64,000 bases of DNA from Aurifilum marmelostoma (Eukaryota > Ascomycota > Sordariomycetes > Diaporthales > Cryphonectriaceae), in NCBI GenBank assembly GCA_027559495.1, contig JAMXSV010000023.1:1054001-1118000 (forward strand), read 5' to 3'. The translations under genes and the position numbers were made by a program. Of this stretch, positions 34,793 to 46,192 are shown piece after piece. The notes under the pieces are model-generated. The model had not been told where the DNA came from, ran no database searches, and worked only from the letters and a program-made list of their open reading frames with translations. Numbering within the stretch: position 1 is the stretch's first letter; every line of letters begins with the position of its first letter.

Positions 34793-35573
34793 AGAGAGAC
34801 CCGCAGCACGTCCCTCCGTGTCGTCGAGAGCCGAGAACCTCCCTGGTTGGGTGTGGGGGTTTTCCTTGCCGCTGTCGAGCTGAAAGGTTGACAGCGGAGT
34901 ACCTAGGCCCAGTCTCGTGCTGTCTCGCTTGCCTCCATTGACACGGCGAGGATGATGCAAAAACAAAACAACAATACATCGGCCAGCACGCCATACTTCG
35001 CGGGTACGATAGTCCACCGACGATGGAACTCCCTTCCCCGCGAGAGTGGATCTCGCAGTGACCAAACGCAGGCGCCTCCGCCTTGAATGAGCGGAGACGT
35101 GAGTGCGTGAGACTCGTCGAGACGTCTTGTCAGAGACTGCAAGTTCCGGTGGTTGGTTGTGCGATTTCAGCACCTTGCTCGCCTCAATACAGCGGCTAGA
35201 GCCCACCGTTACGCAGTACTCACCACCCAGCCGACCACAGCAACAGGGTCCATAGAAACCAAGGGCTGCGCCGTGGCGAATGAAGAAGGGAGTATAGGCA
35301 TCTCACAGACCGACGGGGCTGAGAAGTCGAGAGCGACGACAGACTCTTTCAGTCCGGGCTAGATGCAGAAGGTCAAGCAGCAAATACATTTAAAGAAGAT
35401 CATCAACAAATATGAGCCTGTGGTCCATTAATTATGGTATCATTTCTTTTTCTTTTCTTCCTCGGACCACCTCGTCTGTTCTATCTTGTTCAGTGATTGT
35501 GGTCACCTGTGATCTCGACACCTCAAGTCAAAATTGAGCATAGACCCAGAGCACGGCCCAGTGACGACAAAGA
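34793..35573. other. Convergent intergenic region
   Basis: About 780 bp between the stops of the seven-transmembrane gene and PUS1. No gene or repeat was recognised. Confidence 0.45.
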
Positions 35574-37716
35574 TCAGCCCTCGTCACCTACGCCGTCTTC
35601 GGCATCTTCATCATCACCGACCAGTTCCTGTTCCAGACTCTTCAGGGTCGACTTTAGCTTCGGGTCTTGTCTCTCCTTGGGCTCGTATGCCGCATCGAAG
35701 CCATGTGCTGTGACCCATAGGAAGTAGTTTGTGTTGAAGCTGTCGAGCTGATGGAGGAACACGTGGAACCTATTACATGCGTGTCAGTCTTTGCTTTCAG
35801 GAGAAGAGCAAGAAGAAGAGAAAAAAAACTGGCGTGACTTACGAGGCGTCCTTCTCCTCTGTATCCCAGATCCGCGTGTAGATCTGCTTGTGCTTGAACT
35901 CTTCGATTTCCTTCTCGTACTTGTCAAAGTTCAGCGGCTCCTTGCCAAAGTTCTCCTGCGCCTTCTTGCTGTATGTTTCAAACACAGGCCTCTCCAGCAG
36001 CAGACCCAAGCCCGGTGCCTTGGGGATGCTGATCCTGGTGGGGCCGTAACTCTCCTTGATACGCTCGAGCGGCACAGCGCACCGCACAGTCAGGACGGCC
36101 ATGGCGACCATCTTGCGGATCTGGTGCATCATAAAACTCTGGCCATGGACCTTCAGGGACAGCCACTCTGTATCGCGGATCTGGATGGGCTTGGGATTGA
36201 CGACAAATGATCGGATGAGCCGCTTGGCGGAGGGGTCCTTGAATGTCTTGTGGATCGTGTAGTTGTGGAAGTTGTTGGTGCCCTGGTATTGGTTCAGTGC
36301 GGCCTGCAGCTGCTCGATACGGGCGGGCGTCACACGGTACCTCCGCTTCGCAGCGACATAGGCAGCCTTGATCTTCTTCACGGCGATCTCGGCTGCTGAG
36401 GGTTGATACTTGGTCTTGACGGTCGTGCCGTTCTGCTTCGCACCAGTTGCTTCGGCGTTCGTCTCTTCGCCTTCCACGACTTCAGGTGCGACTTTGGGCT
36501 CGCCTTCGCTCTCGACTTGCGCCGTCGTCTCGGGTGCAGCATCTGTCGCATCGGCTTTCTCTGCAGAATCGTCCTCGTCTGTAGTCTTGACCTTCTTCGC
36601 TTCGCGCTCCTCCACCTCATCAGCCTTGCGCTTCTTCTGCGCAACGTCGTCTTCCTGCGCATCCTCTGAAGCATGAATCTTCTGGAGAACCTCCTCGCGC
36701 GACTTGTCGTCCAACTCGTCAAGAATAGGCTTGATATCGTTCTTCTCCACCTCGTCCCAGTAGTCCTGAACATCACCCCAAGCCTTGAGACAGTACTCCC
36801 AGACACCCTTCTCCTTTGCCGCCTCGATGACCTTCTTTCCGAGGAAAGTCTGCGGGTGGGGTGGCAGGAGGGTGTAGCTGGGGAGGAGGTACTCGTACCA
36901 CCTCGAGTCGCAAGCTTGATAGCAGTTGAATGCGTTGTTCGTCCGCTCGTAGCCCCAGACCCGTATCTGCTCGGGCAGGTGCGCATTGATCTTGTCGACG
37001 ATGTCGGCATCCTCGATGGTGAGCTTCAGCGAGATGACATTGCCAGCAGCGTGAACGCCCTTGTCAGTCCGAGCGCAGCGGATGAAACTGGACTTCTTGG
37101 GGTCGTCGGCATTCCTCTTCTGGATGGCGCCCGCGGCGACAAAGGCAGCAAACAGGTCTCCCTCGATGGTCTTCTCGTCGTGGTTGATCTGCATGCCCTT
37201 GTAGCCTGTTCCAGCGTAGCCAATGAGCACGGCGACCTTGCGCTTGGGCCGGCGGTCCTCGGCAGCGATCTCCTCGGCGGAGAAGGGGATGCTCATGTTG
37301 GAGGGCCTCGGGGTTCCATCTTCGCCATTGGCAGCTGCATCGTTATCCCGGTTGTTGCGGCGCTGTCGCTTGTGCTCGTAGATCTCGCGGCGGTCTGTCT
37401 TAAGGGCATGGCCACCCCTTTTGGTTCTGTTAGTCCAAGTCACTTGGCAGCGTGTTCAGTTGCGAAGTCCACAGGCGAAAGGAGGTGAAGCAAGATGAGA
37501 GCGGGGCTGGGTGGGAAGGAGAGCTTACCTGGAGTTGCCTCTGCCGCCGCGACCACCTCTGCCCTTGTGTCGGGGATTCCGCTGGTTGTCATGGACCTTC
37601 TTGCCATTTGGAGCTTTGTCACCTGTGACGACTGCAGACGCGTCTGGCTTGGAAGCTTCAATTGGGGCCTGGGAAGCAGCATTGAGGCTGCTGTCAGCTT
37701 TTGCAGGTTCTGCCAT
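35574..37716 (-). CDS. PUS1: tRNA pseudouridine synthase (PUS1/TruA family)
   Basis: Three exons (37716-37529, 37417-35843, 35769-35574) give 652 residues, all in phase. The N-terminus is Ala-rich then RGG-like (KGRGGRGGRGNSR). The TruA-type domain starts at KRKVAVLIGYAGTGYKGMQ, with catalytic Asp181 in CARTDKGVHAAGNV and later RWYEYLLPSY, YHNYT-like NFHNYTIHK and the MMHQIRKMVAMA motif. A long acidic/basic insert with a KKRK nuclear-localisation-like element splits the domain (about 320-410), as in other filamentous fungi. The last exon adds FLWVTAHGFDAAYE and an acidic tail. PUS1 converts several tRNA uridines, such as 27, 34 and 36, and U2 snRNA sites to pseudouridine in the nucleus. It is a housekeeping gene. 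Confidence 0.93.
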
Positions 37717-38276
37717 GGTTGTGTTGCTGGTCGCATGCCACTTTCACATGCAATCCAGAAGAGTGAAACTTGAAGATGGCAACTTTTTGGAAGGCTTCTC
37801 TTTTTTTTTTTCCTTCGGGTCTAAGCTGACTTGGAGTTGGGGAACCGCTGGGGCGGTGGGGTAGGTACTGATGTACCCACCAACAGGGGTTGGGATGTAG
37901 CCTAGTATAGTGAGCTTAGGGTAGTGCCCCCAGCAGGTACAACGCCTGCGTGCCCTATAGCTACAGCACAGTACTGGGGCTAGCTCTCCACTAATGCTAC
38001 TGAATGTGTCGAATAAGCCCTGTAGAGCTCTTCAACTATCCACAATTGTCTGAAGCTGAATTTCTTAGAAGACTTTTCATGATTCAAAGCTACAGTCATG
38101 GGCTTGGTGTATTGTGTTCCTGAACCAGATTCTCAACTCTTGAATACGACATTGGCGATATGCCTTTCCTCTGCACCTGGGGGATGACAACATACAAGCT
38201 CGACCCATTCCTCATGGCCAACACCAGACGATGCACCAACTCTTTTCACTGGTTTCTTTTCCCCTCATCTTGCAGA
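37717..38276. other. Intergenic region
   Basis: 560 bp between the PUS1 start and the LPMO stop. A T11-type run at 37801-37811 lies in the PUS1 promoter. No gene was seen. Confidence 0.45.
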
Positions 38277-39203
38277 TTACACTGTTGCTGTGCTCTGGGG
38301 GAATGGAATCGTCGTAGACCCGGAGACCATAACGGGTGTTCCAGCTGCCTTGACAGCCACATTCTTCTGGCTTGACAACGGAATCGGTGCAGCATTTGCA
38401 GCCAGTGTAGGCCCAGGTATCACGTACGTCGTCAAGGTCTGGTATATATCGATCAGAATCCCTGGATCGTCCTCGTGGTAGAACTTCGTGGCCGGTATGC
38501 CAGATGGGTTTTTGACCACAGGCCCCTTTGCATCCGTGACCCCATTCTGCACGGCAACATCCGTCACCCAGATGTTGAAGCACTGCGGATAGTTCTGTGC
38601 CCCATTCGACACATTGGCATAGTGTAGCGCGATGATCTCGTGCCGTAGCACATATGGCCCAGGGAGCAGCGTGGTCGGCACCTCGACGAGCCAGCTGTTG
38701 TTGCTCGCGATCAGGACCTCCGTGGCCCAGAACCCCGGCGGCCCACCGCTCTCGTTGAGGAAGACGGGCGCGGAGTCGTCGATCTTGAAGAACTCGAGCT
38801 TGGTCTTGTCGACACTGGCGCACCCGTCGTCGCTACCCTGGGTGTTGGAGGCGTCGCACGGCGCCAGGTAGGTCTGCACGGGGCCGTCGTGCGATAGCGG
38901 CCAGCCATTCCACTGGAAGTGTAGTATGTCGCCGGGCGCAACGGGCATGTGGGCGCGCGGAGGGGCACCATTCTCGTGGCAGATGATATCCGGGTTGGTG
39001 TAGTTGGAGGGGGCGACAAAGCCGTCGTCTGTGGCCGTCTCGGACCACCCTATTGTGTTGGCCGGGTTGCCGCTGGCGCCGAGCTGGGGGATGAAGCCTG
39101 AATAGTACGCGCCGTTGACGAGGACATAGTCGATGTGGGAGTGTGCTGCTGCGCTTATAAATAGAGCTGCTCCGAACAAGATTTGAATCAGAAAGGGCGA
39201 CAT
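38277..39203 (-). CDS. AA9 lytic polysaccharide monooxygenase, secreted
   Basis: Single exon, 308 residues from ATG 39203; in-frame ATGs at 39221, 39227 and 39239 would only lengthen the signal peptide. The signal peptide (FLIQILFGAALFISAAA) ends before His21 in HSHIDYVLVNG, giving the N-terminal histidine of the copper histidine brace. The second brace histidine is in LSHDGPVQTYLA. The outer-sphere His in YVLRHEIIALH and the axial Tyr in GAQNYPQCFNIWV are present. These mono-copper enzymes cut cellulose or hemicellulose oxidatively outside the cell. There is no CBM1; the tail after the catalytic domain (about 50 residues) is Pro/Ser/Thr/Ala-rich. Two N-glycosylation sequons (NNS, NVS) are visible. 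Such genes are usually induced by cellulose and repressed by glucose. A TATA-like element lies 115 bp upstream. Confidence 0.92.
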   Translation of the reverse strand: MSPFLIQILFGAALFISAAAHSHIDYVLVNGAYYSGFIPQLGASGNPANTIGWSETATDDGFVAPSNYTNPDIICHENGAPPRAHMPVAPGDILHFQWNGWPLSHDGPVQTYLAPCDASNTQGSDDGCASVDKTKLEFFKIDDSAPVFLNESGGPPGFWATEVLIASNNSWLVEVPTTLLPGPYVLRHEIIALHYANVSNGAQNYPQCFNIWVTDVAVQNGVTDAKGPVVKNPSGIPATKFYHEDDPGILIDIYQTLTTYVIPGPTLAANAAPIPLSSQKNVAVKAAGTPVMVSGSTTIPFPQSTATV

Positions 39204-40954
39204 CTTTTTCTCCTTGTTCATGATCATGGACTGTCTCATTGAACAAAGGATGCTGGCGGCGGCTTGATGCGTTGTAGGCTCTTGAGCAGCTTCTTTTCTG
39301 GCATGGCATCTAAGCACCTATATAGCAGACTACGTACTGAGGCGGTAGATTCCATTGTCTTACGAAATCGCAACTATGCCATCGAGAGGGACTCGTAAAG
39401 GAATCAACCTGTGCCGTTCTTTCCGCACAAGAGTCATTTGCTACTTTTTCAACGGACGTGAAGAGCCGCAGCAGACGGGATCATACCGTGGTTTGGGATA
39501 TATGAGAGATCGCCAATCTTCCGGGGCAATGCTCCATGGGTATTCCACCCTAACAAATTAGCCGCTGGATTCCAGTGAGCGCCAGGTGCAGCAAGACGAC
39601 AGAACTTCTCTCGGAAACAAGAAAAATTCTGGATCTGACGGCTCACGATCGAAACAGGTAGGCTCGGGACATGGGGGAACCGAGTAGGTATCCTTCTGGG
39701 TTTGGGAAACGCTTACCTCACCGGTACTACATCTCACTGAAGATGAATCTCAGAAAGAGGTTCAACAATGACGGCCCTGAGAAGCCATCTCAGTTGGGTG
39801 AACACATAGCCTGCGGAAGATGTTGTTGCTTCTGTTCAGGGGTGCGGCGGCAGCCGAGTTTTCAATATAGCGTCGGTTAAATGAGTTCGGAGGATGATGA
39901 CCGACACCTCTCACATTATTTGTCACCACCAAGTTACAATCATCCTTCTAGTGGGCCTCAGCAGCTAAGGTTGCAGATGAGGAAATGCATTTGTAGGGTA
40001 ATTAGGTAATTGTTCACTGTATCCAGCAGCACTGCAACGGTGCTTGTCATTGAGGAAGTAAAGAGTTAAGAAAGGTGAAGAAAAAAAAGATATCGAATAC
40101 AGAATTCTATTCACAATGGCAGGTAGATGGAGTAAGACTCGAAGAGAGTGGGAATACACGAATGGTCTATATAATAATTACCCAAGGATTTAGATGTCAG
40201 TCTCTCCACAAATCATTATGTTTACATACTGTATACAACAGGCATTGCACTGAGTTGATTACACTATGATTCATGTGCATTTACAATATTGTCAACCATC
40301 CGATGATATGGGATGCAAGGCCAGATCAGGATATACATTATAATGGCAGTGAGAACTATCCGAACAAGGACAGACAGAGAGAGATAGTGACGTATCACTG
40401 TGTTCTTGATTATTTTTGGTTGGGGGTTCTTTTTTCAAAAATAAAAAAAAAAATTAAAACTGAAGGTTTGCAATCCGTCAGTCTCATCCGATATGCACAT
40501 CGCATGCCAATATCACTTCATTTTCGGCCAGACTCTACATAGATAAGTCCAACAAATTTACCTTCCCCCGAAGGTTGTCGTGCTCACCCACAGCAGACCG
40601 ACATGTTCCTAACCGCGTTAGTCAGGTTGGTCACGTAAAGCGGGAGGCTTATCGTCAGTAGCATTTGCCGCTGGCCATTCCGACCCCTCACTTTTTGAAC
40701 GATAAAAAAGTTTATGAAAAGCTCAGTGGCTTCAAAGTATGCATGCTTGCCTGCGAGTATTAGAAATAGAGGGAGAACTAGAGGGTAATATAGATCCCAC
40801 AGCTTGATTCTCTTCAGGCTGGTGGGACTCTCTGTCTTGAATTTTTCTGCCCTCTGATCTTTTTCCAGCTTTTGCACTTTTTCTCTGTAGGGGCCTTTTT
40901 TGTCTTCTGATACATGATACTGTCAGGACGACTCCTCAAGTGCTCCCGAGAAGG
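39204..40954. other. Divergent intergenic region between LPMO and NiCoT
   Basis: About 1.75 kb, AT-rich between about 39.9 and 40.9 kb. Open frames there lack ATG starts or domains. No gene or RNA was recognised. Confidence 0.4.
39318..39325 (-). promoter_or_regulatory. Probable TATA box of the AA9 gene
   Basis: CTATATAG about 115 bp upstream of the chosen ATG. Position is typical; function is inferred. Confidence 0.4.
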
Positions 40955-42292
40955 ATGCCTTCTTTCGCCGTCTCTGGCCTTCCCCTCCCAAAGGCCTTAC
41001 GGGCCTTACCTCGAGCCGTCACATGGCAGATCCTCTTCCTCATCGCCGCCAACGCCGTCGTCTGGGCCTCGATAGGTGTCGTTCTGCATTACTTCCCCAA
41101 ACTCATCTCCTCGGCCGTCCTGTCCTACACCCTGGGCCTCCGCCATGCGCTGGACGCAGACCACATCAGCGCCATCGACCTCATGACGCGGCGTCTCATC
41201 GCCTCTGGCCAGCGTCCCGTGAGCGTCGGCACCTGGTTCAGCCTGGGCCACTCCACCATCGTGGTGATTACCTGTGTGGTAGTCGCTGCCACGAGTGGCG
41301 CCCTCAGGGCGCGGTTCGACGGGTTCCAGAGGGTCGGCAATATTGTCGGCACCAGCGTGAGCGCGGCCTTCCTGCTGATCCTCTGTGCCGGCAACGCCTG
41401 GGTCTTGTGCCGGCTGGTGAGGAGGTTGCGGCAGCTGTTGCGCGAGCAGCACGAGCGGCGGCAGGGCGAGGGCGACGATGCAGAGGACGCCACGCAGGAG
41501 GACCAGGCGGCCGGGCAGCTCAGCCTCGAGGGCGCTGGGTTCTTGGCAAATGTGTTCCGCAAGCTCTTCATCCTCGTCGATCGTCCGTGGAAGATGTATC
41601 CCCTGGGGGGTCATGTTCGGCCTGGGCTTTGACACGAGCTCCGAGATTGCCATTCTGGGCATTGCCAGTATCCAGGGCGCGTCAGGAACGAGTCTGTGGC
41701 TGATTTTGATATTTCCAGTACTGTTCACTGGTAAGTAAGAGGATGAGGAGAGGGTTTCGCCTCAACGAATTCAAAAAAAATCAGTAATCACTGACCTGCG
41801 CAAACAACAAAAGCCGGCATGTGTCTCATCGACACGACCGACGGGGCTCTGATGATGGCTCTGTACACCTCCAAGGCCTTTGCAAGAGATCATATCGCCA
41901 TTCTTTATTACTCGATCGTCCTGACCGGGATCACCATCGTGGTCTCGGCCTTCATTGGCATCATACAGCTGTTGACCCTTGTGCTGAATGTCGCCGAGCC
42001 CCGGGGACGCTTCTGGGACGGCGTTGAGGTAATCGGAGACAATTTTGAGATTATTGGTGGCAGTATTTGTGGCCTCTTCCTTGTCGTCGGCCTGGGCTCC
42101 GTCCTGATCTACAAGCCCTGGAGGAGGAGGATGGATCGAAGAGGTCTGTTGCGCCGCGAGGAAGAAGAGGAGTCGTCCTCGTCACATGATGCCGCGGGAA
42201 TTGGGGCTGAGGATGGCGGACGAATCGAGACAGAAGTTGGTCATCCTGAGTCGAGGTCATCCACGACCCACTCTCCCATCACCACCAATTGA
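40955..42292 (+). CDS. NiCoT-family nickel/cobalt permease, frameshifted at a G6 tract
   Basis: Start is ATG 40955. Exon 1 runs to 41730 and exon 2 is 41814-42292, with a phase that fits only if one G of the G6 run at 41605-41610 is surplus. Upstream of the run the frame reads WKMYPLG and then breaks; one frame over it continues [17 protein letters not shown], the second NiCoT signature, and after the intron [18 protein letters not shown]. The first signature, [17 protein letters not shown] in TM2 (His64 and Asp/His of the metal site), is intact. Allowing for the extra base, the product is about 417 residues with eight membrane spans. NiCoTs import Ni2+ or Co2+ with high affinity, in fungi mainly to supply urease. 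The break may be real or a homopolymer error; no premature decay is visible elsewhere. Confidence 0.85.
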
Positions 42293-42416
42293 TCCGCAGC
42301 GTAGCGTTTGATGATATTGAAGAAATCCGAGTTTAGTTTTTTTTTTTTATATTGAAATTCATTATCAATAAGTAAGCTTGACGAGTCGTTGACCGCATTG
42401 CTAGCCAACAAAGCCC

Positions 42417-43703
42417 TTAAATCCACATCTTGTCTCCGTTAGGGTCGACCCAGCCTCCCAGTGCCGATGAATACTCCGGCGGTGCCTGTCTGATCGTGCT
42501 CATGGACTCCCTCTCCGAGGACCTGCTCAGCACCATCGAGTCTGCCCTGCCGGAGTACCCTATCTCATCCCCTGGTAACTCATAGGGCCCTTCCATTGCT
42601 GGCCTTTCGTGTGCCCAGCTCGACCTCATCGTGCCGGATCTCGTGATGTTCTGTCGTGCTAATGTCGGCGAGACGGTCGATATCGGTCCCATCGTGCTTG
42701 TTGTGCTATCGTATGTCCTCATCGTATTCGAGTGTGATAAAGGTGAAGGGCACCACGACCCCATAGTCCCCACCCCCTGTGATACCGGCGACGGCCACTG
42801 TGTCCCATGGCCTCCTCCCCTGTCACTGTCGGGCAGCTCGCACGGTGGTTGGTGGACGGGCAGCTCAGTCGGAGAGGCTGGTGTGCCCAGCCTGGACGTC
42901 ATCTGCGATGAAGACCGCGGCGGCGGGGTTATGCTCGCTTCCAGTGGACTCCTGATGCCCGGCGTCATCGCGCTCGGGTTGAGCAGCGACTTATCATTGG
43001 TCCCGTCCCAGCCTCCTCCTCCTCCACAGCTGCGCCCAGCCTCCAGTGCCGCCCGCATTTCCTTCTTGTCCATCTTTCGCTTCCTGATCATGACAAACAT
43101 GCAAATCACGCAGGCGATGGCCAGCGCCCCTGCCACGCTCGAGGTGATGGCGCCAATCTTTGCGCTGGCCGTCATCCCCTGTCCAGGGCTGCCCTCAGAA
43201 GAGGAAGTGCTGGCGCTGGTGCTGCTGGAGACAGCCGTAGCCGCGCCCGCAATGTGCGAGCTCGTGCTCGTCGTAGTAAACGTGGTCAGGACGCCCGCGC
43301 TCGTCGCGGTGATGGTGCTCGTGACAGTCTCCGTCGTCCCGTTCGCAGCCCTGAACCACTCCGCCTCGGAGATCGTCAGGGGCGTCTTTGTGTCCGAGCA
43401 GCTTTCCTGCATGAGATCGTACACCTGGGTCAGCACGTCGGAGCCCTGCGGCCCAACGCAAGCCGCCGTGCTGAGGACAAAGTTGCCCGTGTTGCCGCAC
43501 AGGCACATGTTGGCTTCTTGTGATATTGAGCCGTCATCGTTGCTGTTGGTGCAGGTCGAGTCGCCCGCTGCGTCCTCGAGGCATATTCTTGTGGACGCTG
43601 GATAGGCGGAGAAGTCGAAATCGGTCGATGTGCATCGTGCCGGGGCTGTCCAGAGGAGGAGGAAGGATGACAGGATGGAGGCGAGGAGAACTTGCAGTCT
43701 CAT
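42417..43703 (-). CDS. Single-pass Ser/Thr-rich surface protein (Mid2/Wsc-like architecture)
   Basis: Intronless, 428 residues. A signal peptide (LLASILSSFLLLWTAPARC) is followed by a Cys-containing ectodomain (about 40-105), with Cys in RICLED, DSTC, MCLCGN, AACVGP and QESC. A Ser/Thr-rich stalk follows (about 118-180, TSTITATSAGVLTTFTTTST). One transmembrane helix (about 187-210, GALAIACVICMFVMI) is followed by RKRKMDKKE, which fixes the C-terminus inside. The cytosolic 215 residues are Ser/Pro-rich. This layout matches fungal cell-wall stress sensors and related O-mannosylated proteins, but the Cys pattern is neither a WSC domain nor a complete eight-Cys CFEM. It ends 124 bp from the convergent NiCoT gene. 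The surface location is well supported; a sensor role is inference. Confidence 0.82.
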   Translation of the reverse strand: MRLQVLLASILSSFLLLWTAPARCTSTDFDFSAYPASTRICLEDAAGDSTCTNSNDDGSISQEANMCLCGNTGNFVLSTAACVGPQGSDVLTQVYDLMQESCSDTKTPLTISEAEWFRAANGTTETVTSTITATSAGVLTTFTTTSTSSHIAGAATAVSSSTSASTSSSEGSPGQGMTASAKIGAITSSVAGALAIACVICMFVMIRKRKMDKKEMRAALEAGRSCGGGGGWDGTNDKSLLNPSAMTPGIRSPLEASITPPPRSSSQMTSRLGTPASPTELPVHQPPCELPDSDRGGGHGTQWPSPVSQGVGTMGSWCPSPLSHSNTMRTYDSTTSTMGPISTVSPTLARQNITRSGTMRSSWAHERPAMEGPYELPGDEIGYSGRADSMVLSRSSERESMSTIRQAPPEYSSALGGWVDPNGDKMWI

Positions 43704-45967
43704 CTTGGCCCTCTCCTCGATGGCTCTTTGACTTGGTGGTAAGGCCCTCCAGTATCATTAGTGAATAATACCACCTGGGCATATGTTTCGATGTCATCAG
43801 GCACGGCGGCTTCTTTTCTTTTTCTCTTCGGGGGGGGCCCAGCCGCTGACAATCCGATTCGGCATTAATTACACATTTTTGTTTCTTCCTGCCACTGGCA
43901 ACAAAAAAAAAAAAAATTGGTCGTAGCTTATGCTTAAAACGAGACGGCAAAAGGTTTAAAAGAAACAATGACAAGAGAAACAGGTATCGGAAGAGTGGGG
44001 GGTTCCTATGAGATTTACAGAAACAGATAGAGACGCATGGGCCCGGGCTGGGGATCATATCCAGTCCAGCCCCCCCCCCTCCCCCTCCAAGCAACACAAG
44101 AGATGGCACTGACACCATGACGAGGTAAACAAGCACACAAGGCAGACTTGACGTCAATCTACCTCGCGATGGTTCGCTTTCTGGAAAAATGCCCCGGGAG
44201 GGCGCCCAGGGGGAGATTCTTGGTAGGACCGAACCCAAAGAGCTCGGCCGCCGACATAGCCTCGCTCGAGCCTCTCCCTCCCCTGGTGATGGGTGCGCGG
44301 CCACGACTCATTTAGAACGTCACTCCCCCGGACACCAAACCACGGACGATCACCACGGGAAGGGGGGGGGATGAGCCCGTACAGGAAAGGTGTGGCTTGC
44401 GGTAAACACTTGTAGGTAGGGTATCTTGTCGTGAGCACCCCTGCTTCCTGTCAAACACGAGACGTTTCGATTGTCCTGCGGATAGAGTGAGCTTCGCGGG
44501 TGGAGCCGCTGGTTTATGCGTGCAGGCAGTGCCCGCCGTCTGCGCCGCAGAGATCAGCCTACAGGTGAACCCTCGGCTGAACTCAGGGGAGCAGTGATGA
44601 ATGCTACTGCGGTCCAAATCCTTGGTCGGGTATGCTTTACAATGCGATGATTTTCTGGCTGAGAGCCCTTTCGCAAGAGGCTTTCATCATCTTGATCTCC
44701 ACAAAGGACAAAAAAATGACAGTGAAGAAAGAAAAGAAAAAAAAAACCACATAGAATTCGAGAATGGGGACAAGATAACTAGGGGATTTATGTTCTGAAG
44801 TGACCTATATGTATGTATTGAATAAGAAGTCCTACAGTAGGTGAAACTGGCTCGTCCAGATTGGGCCCACAGTATTTACTAACGTCGAAGCATCCCCCTA
44901 ACTTGCACAAAAAGACCATGACTCGGATCTAGTGTGAAGGATGCTTTACCCACTACCTGTTTGGGACGAAACAGGACGTTGACGACGACTGCACTGAAAG
45001 GCAAGGGGACCACCCGTTTGAACATGCAATGGGATGATCGACAAGTCCGTGAACGATTACATGGCAAGTGAGCGATGTGATTAGTTGAAGGCATTTGACA
45101 CCCTGATGCAAATCTCGCACCCGGAGACAACGAGAAGTCTCTTGGCTCTGCATTGAGGCCGTATTTACGAGTCCTCTGTTCCGTTGCGAAGCTTAGTGGA
45201 GCGATTGTGAATAGATATTTGTGAAATTCAACAACCTTGACAACGAAGAGTGGGAAAAGAACAGGATATTCTCAGGCATAAGTATCAGAGTGAGACTTTA
45301 ATTACAGCTACGATCGTCCAAAGTTATCAAACAAAAATATCGTAATTACGAGAAGCTCGAGCCAAAGGACGGTTGCTCGGACAGTAGATGAGGACGTGAT
45401 GGACAGTTATGACACGAAATAGCAAGTCATCCTCAGATGGAACGAGCCTCTCATCGGTACCCTCAGGGGAAGTCCAGCCTCCTTCATTTGACGTCCGTCC
45501 CGAAAAACTGCAGGCAGCCTGAATAATCAATGGATTCTGTTTATTAATGATAGGTTAAGTAATTACATTGCAAGGGAATCAGCACTACAGACTCGCTCTT
45601 ATGCCTCGCTCGTCCAAAAATGGCATATCTTCATAGACTTTTATCCATCATGTGTCAAGCAACATCTCTACAGAAATCCAAGGAGACGTCACAACTGGAT
45701 CGTGAGAATGGCCGTGCTGTTAGAGACTGTATCATGCCGTCGACCAGATCAGGATTGTTCGTCTTCTGTCATTGGGTTTGTCAAAATTGCAGAATTGAAA
45801 GACTGCCGATTCATAAACAATGAAGTATATTCCATACTAGAATTGACCAGTGACCAGCCCTGTGAGCTCTCCGCAACGAGCCGGGCCTAAGAATCCTGGC
45901 CTACGCCCTCCATGGTCGAGCTCAGGACACTACACCGCCCTTATACGATAGATCTAGCAAGACAAAC

Positions 45968-46192
45968 ATGGCCGGATCGTTAAGCCACGGATGCACCGTA
46001 TCGTGCGTGATCAAAGAGGAAGCTGGTGGCGGAGGAGGGGGCAGGGGTGGAGGTGTGGGCGGCGGCGTTGGCGGAGGCGGGCGAGGCCGCGGAACACGTG
46101 GGCCACCTGGCGGCGACGGTGGGGGGTCTGGTCGAGGGAGAGTAGAAGGGCTTAGCATCGTGCTAGACAGACGGTATTTTTCTGAGTTATAA
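45968..46192 (+). other. Glycine-rich open frame with GGC/GGA repeats, doubtful gene
   Basis: A 74-codon ATG frame with a run of Gly and Arg (GGGGGRGG-type) over 46023-46140. The opposite strand reads proline-rich. It is probably a GC-rich simple repeat rather than a gene. Confidence 0.2.

Noticed and set aside
34145..35206. 353-codon minus-strand frame
   Set aside because: Lies opposite the last exon of the seven-transmembrane gene; no recognisable domain.
36673..37488. 271-codon plus-strand frame opposite PUS1
   Set aside because: Antisense shadow of a well-conserved gene; composition is a mirror of its acidic insert.
42631..43605. 324-codon plus-strand frame opposite the single-pass surface protein
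   Set aside because: Sense protein has signal peptide, stalk, membrane helix and charged tail in order; the opposite frame does not.
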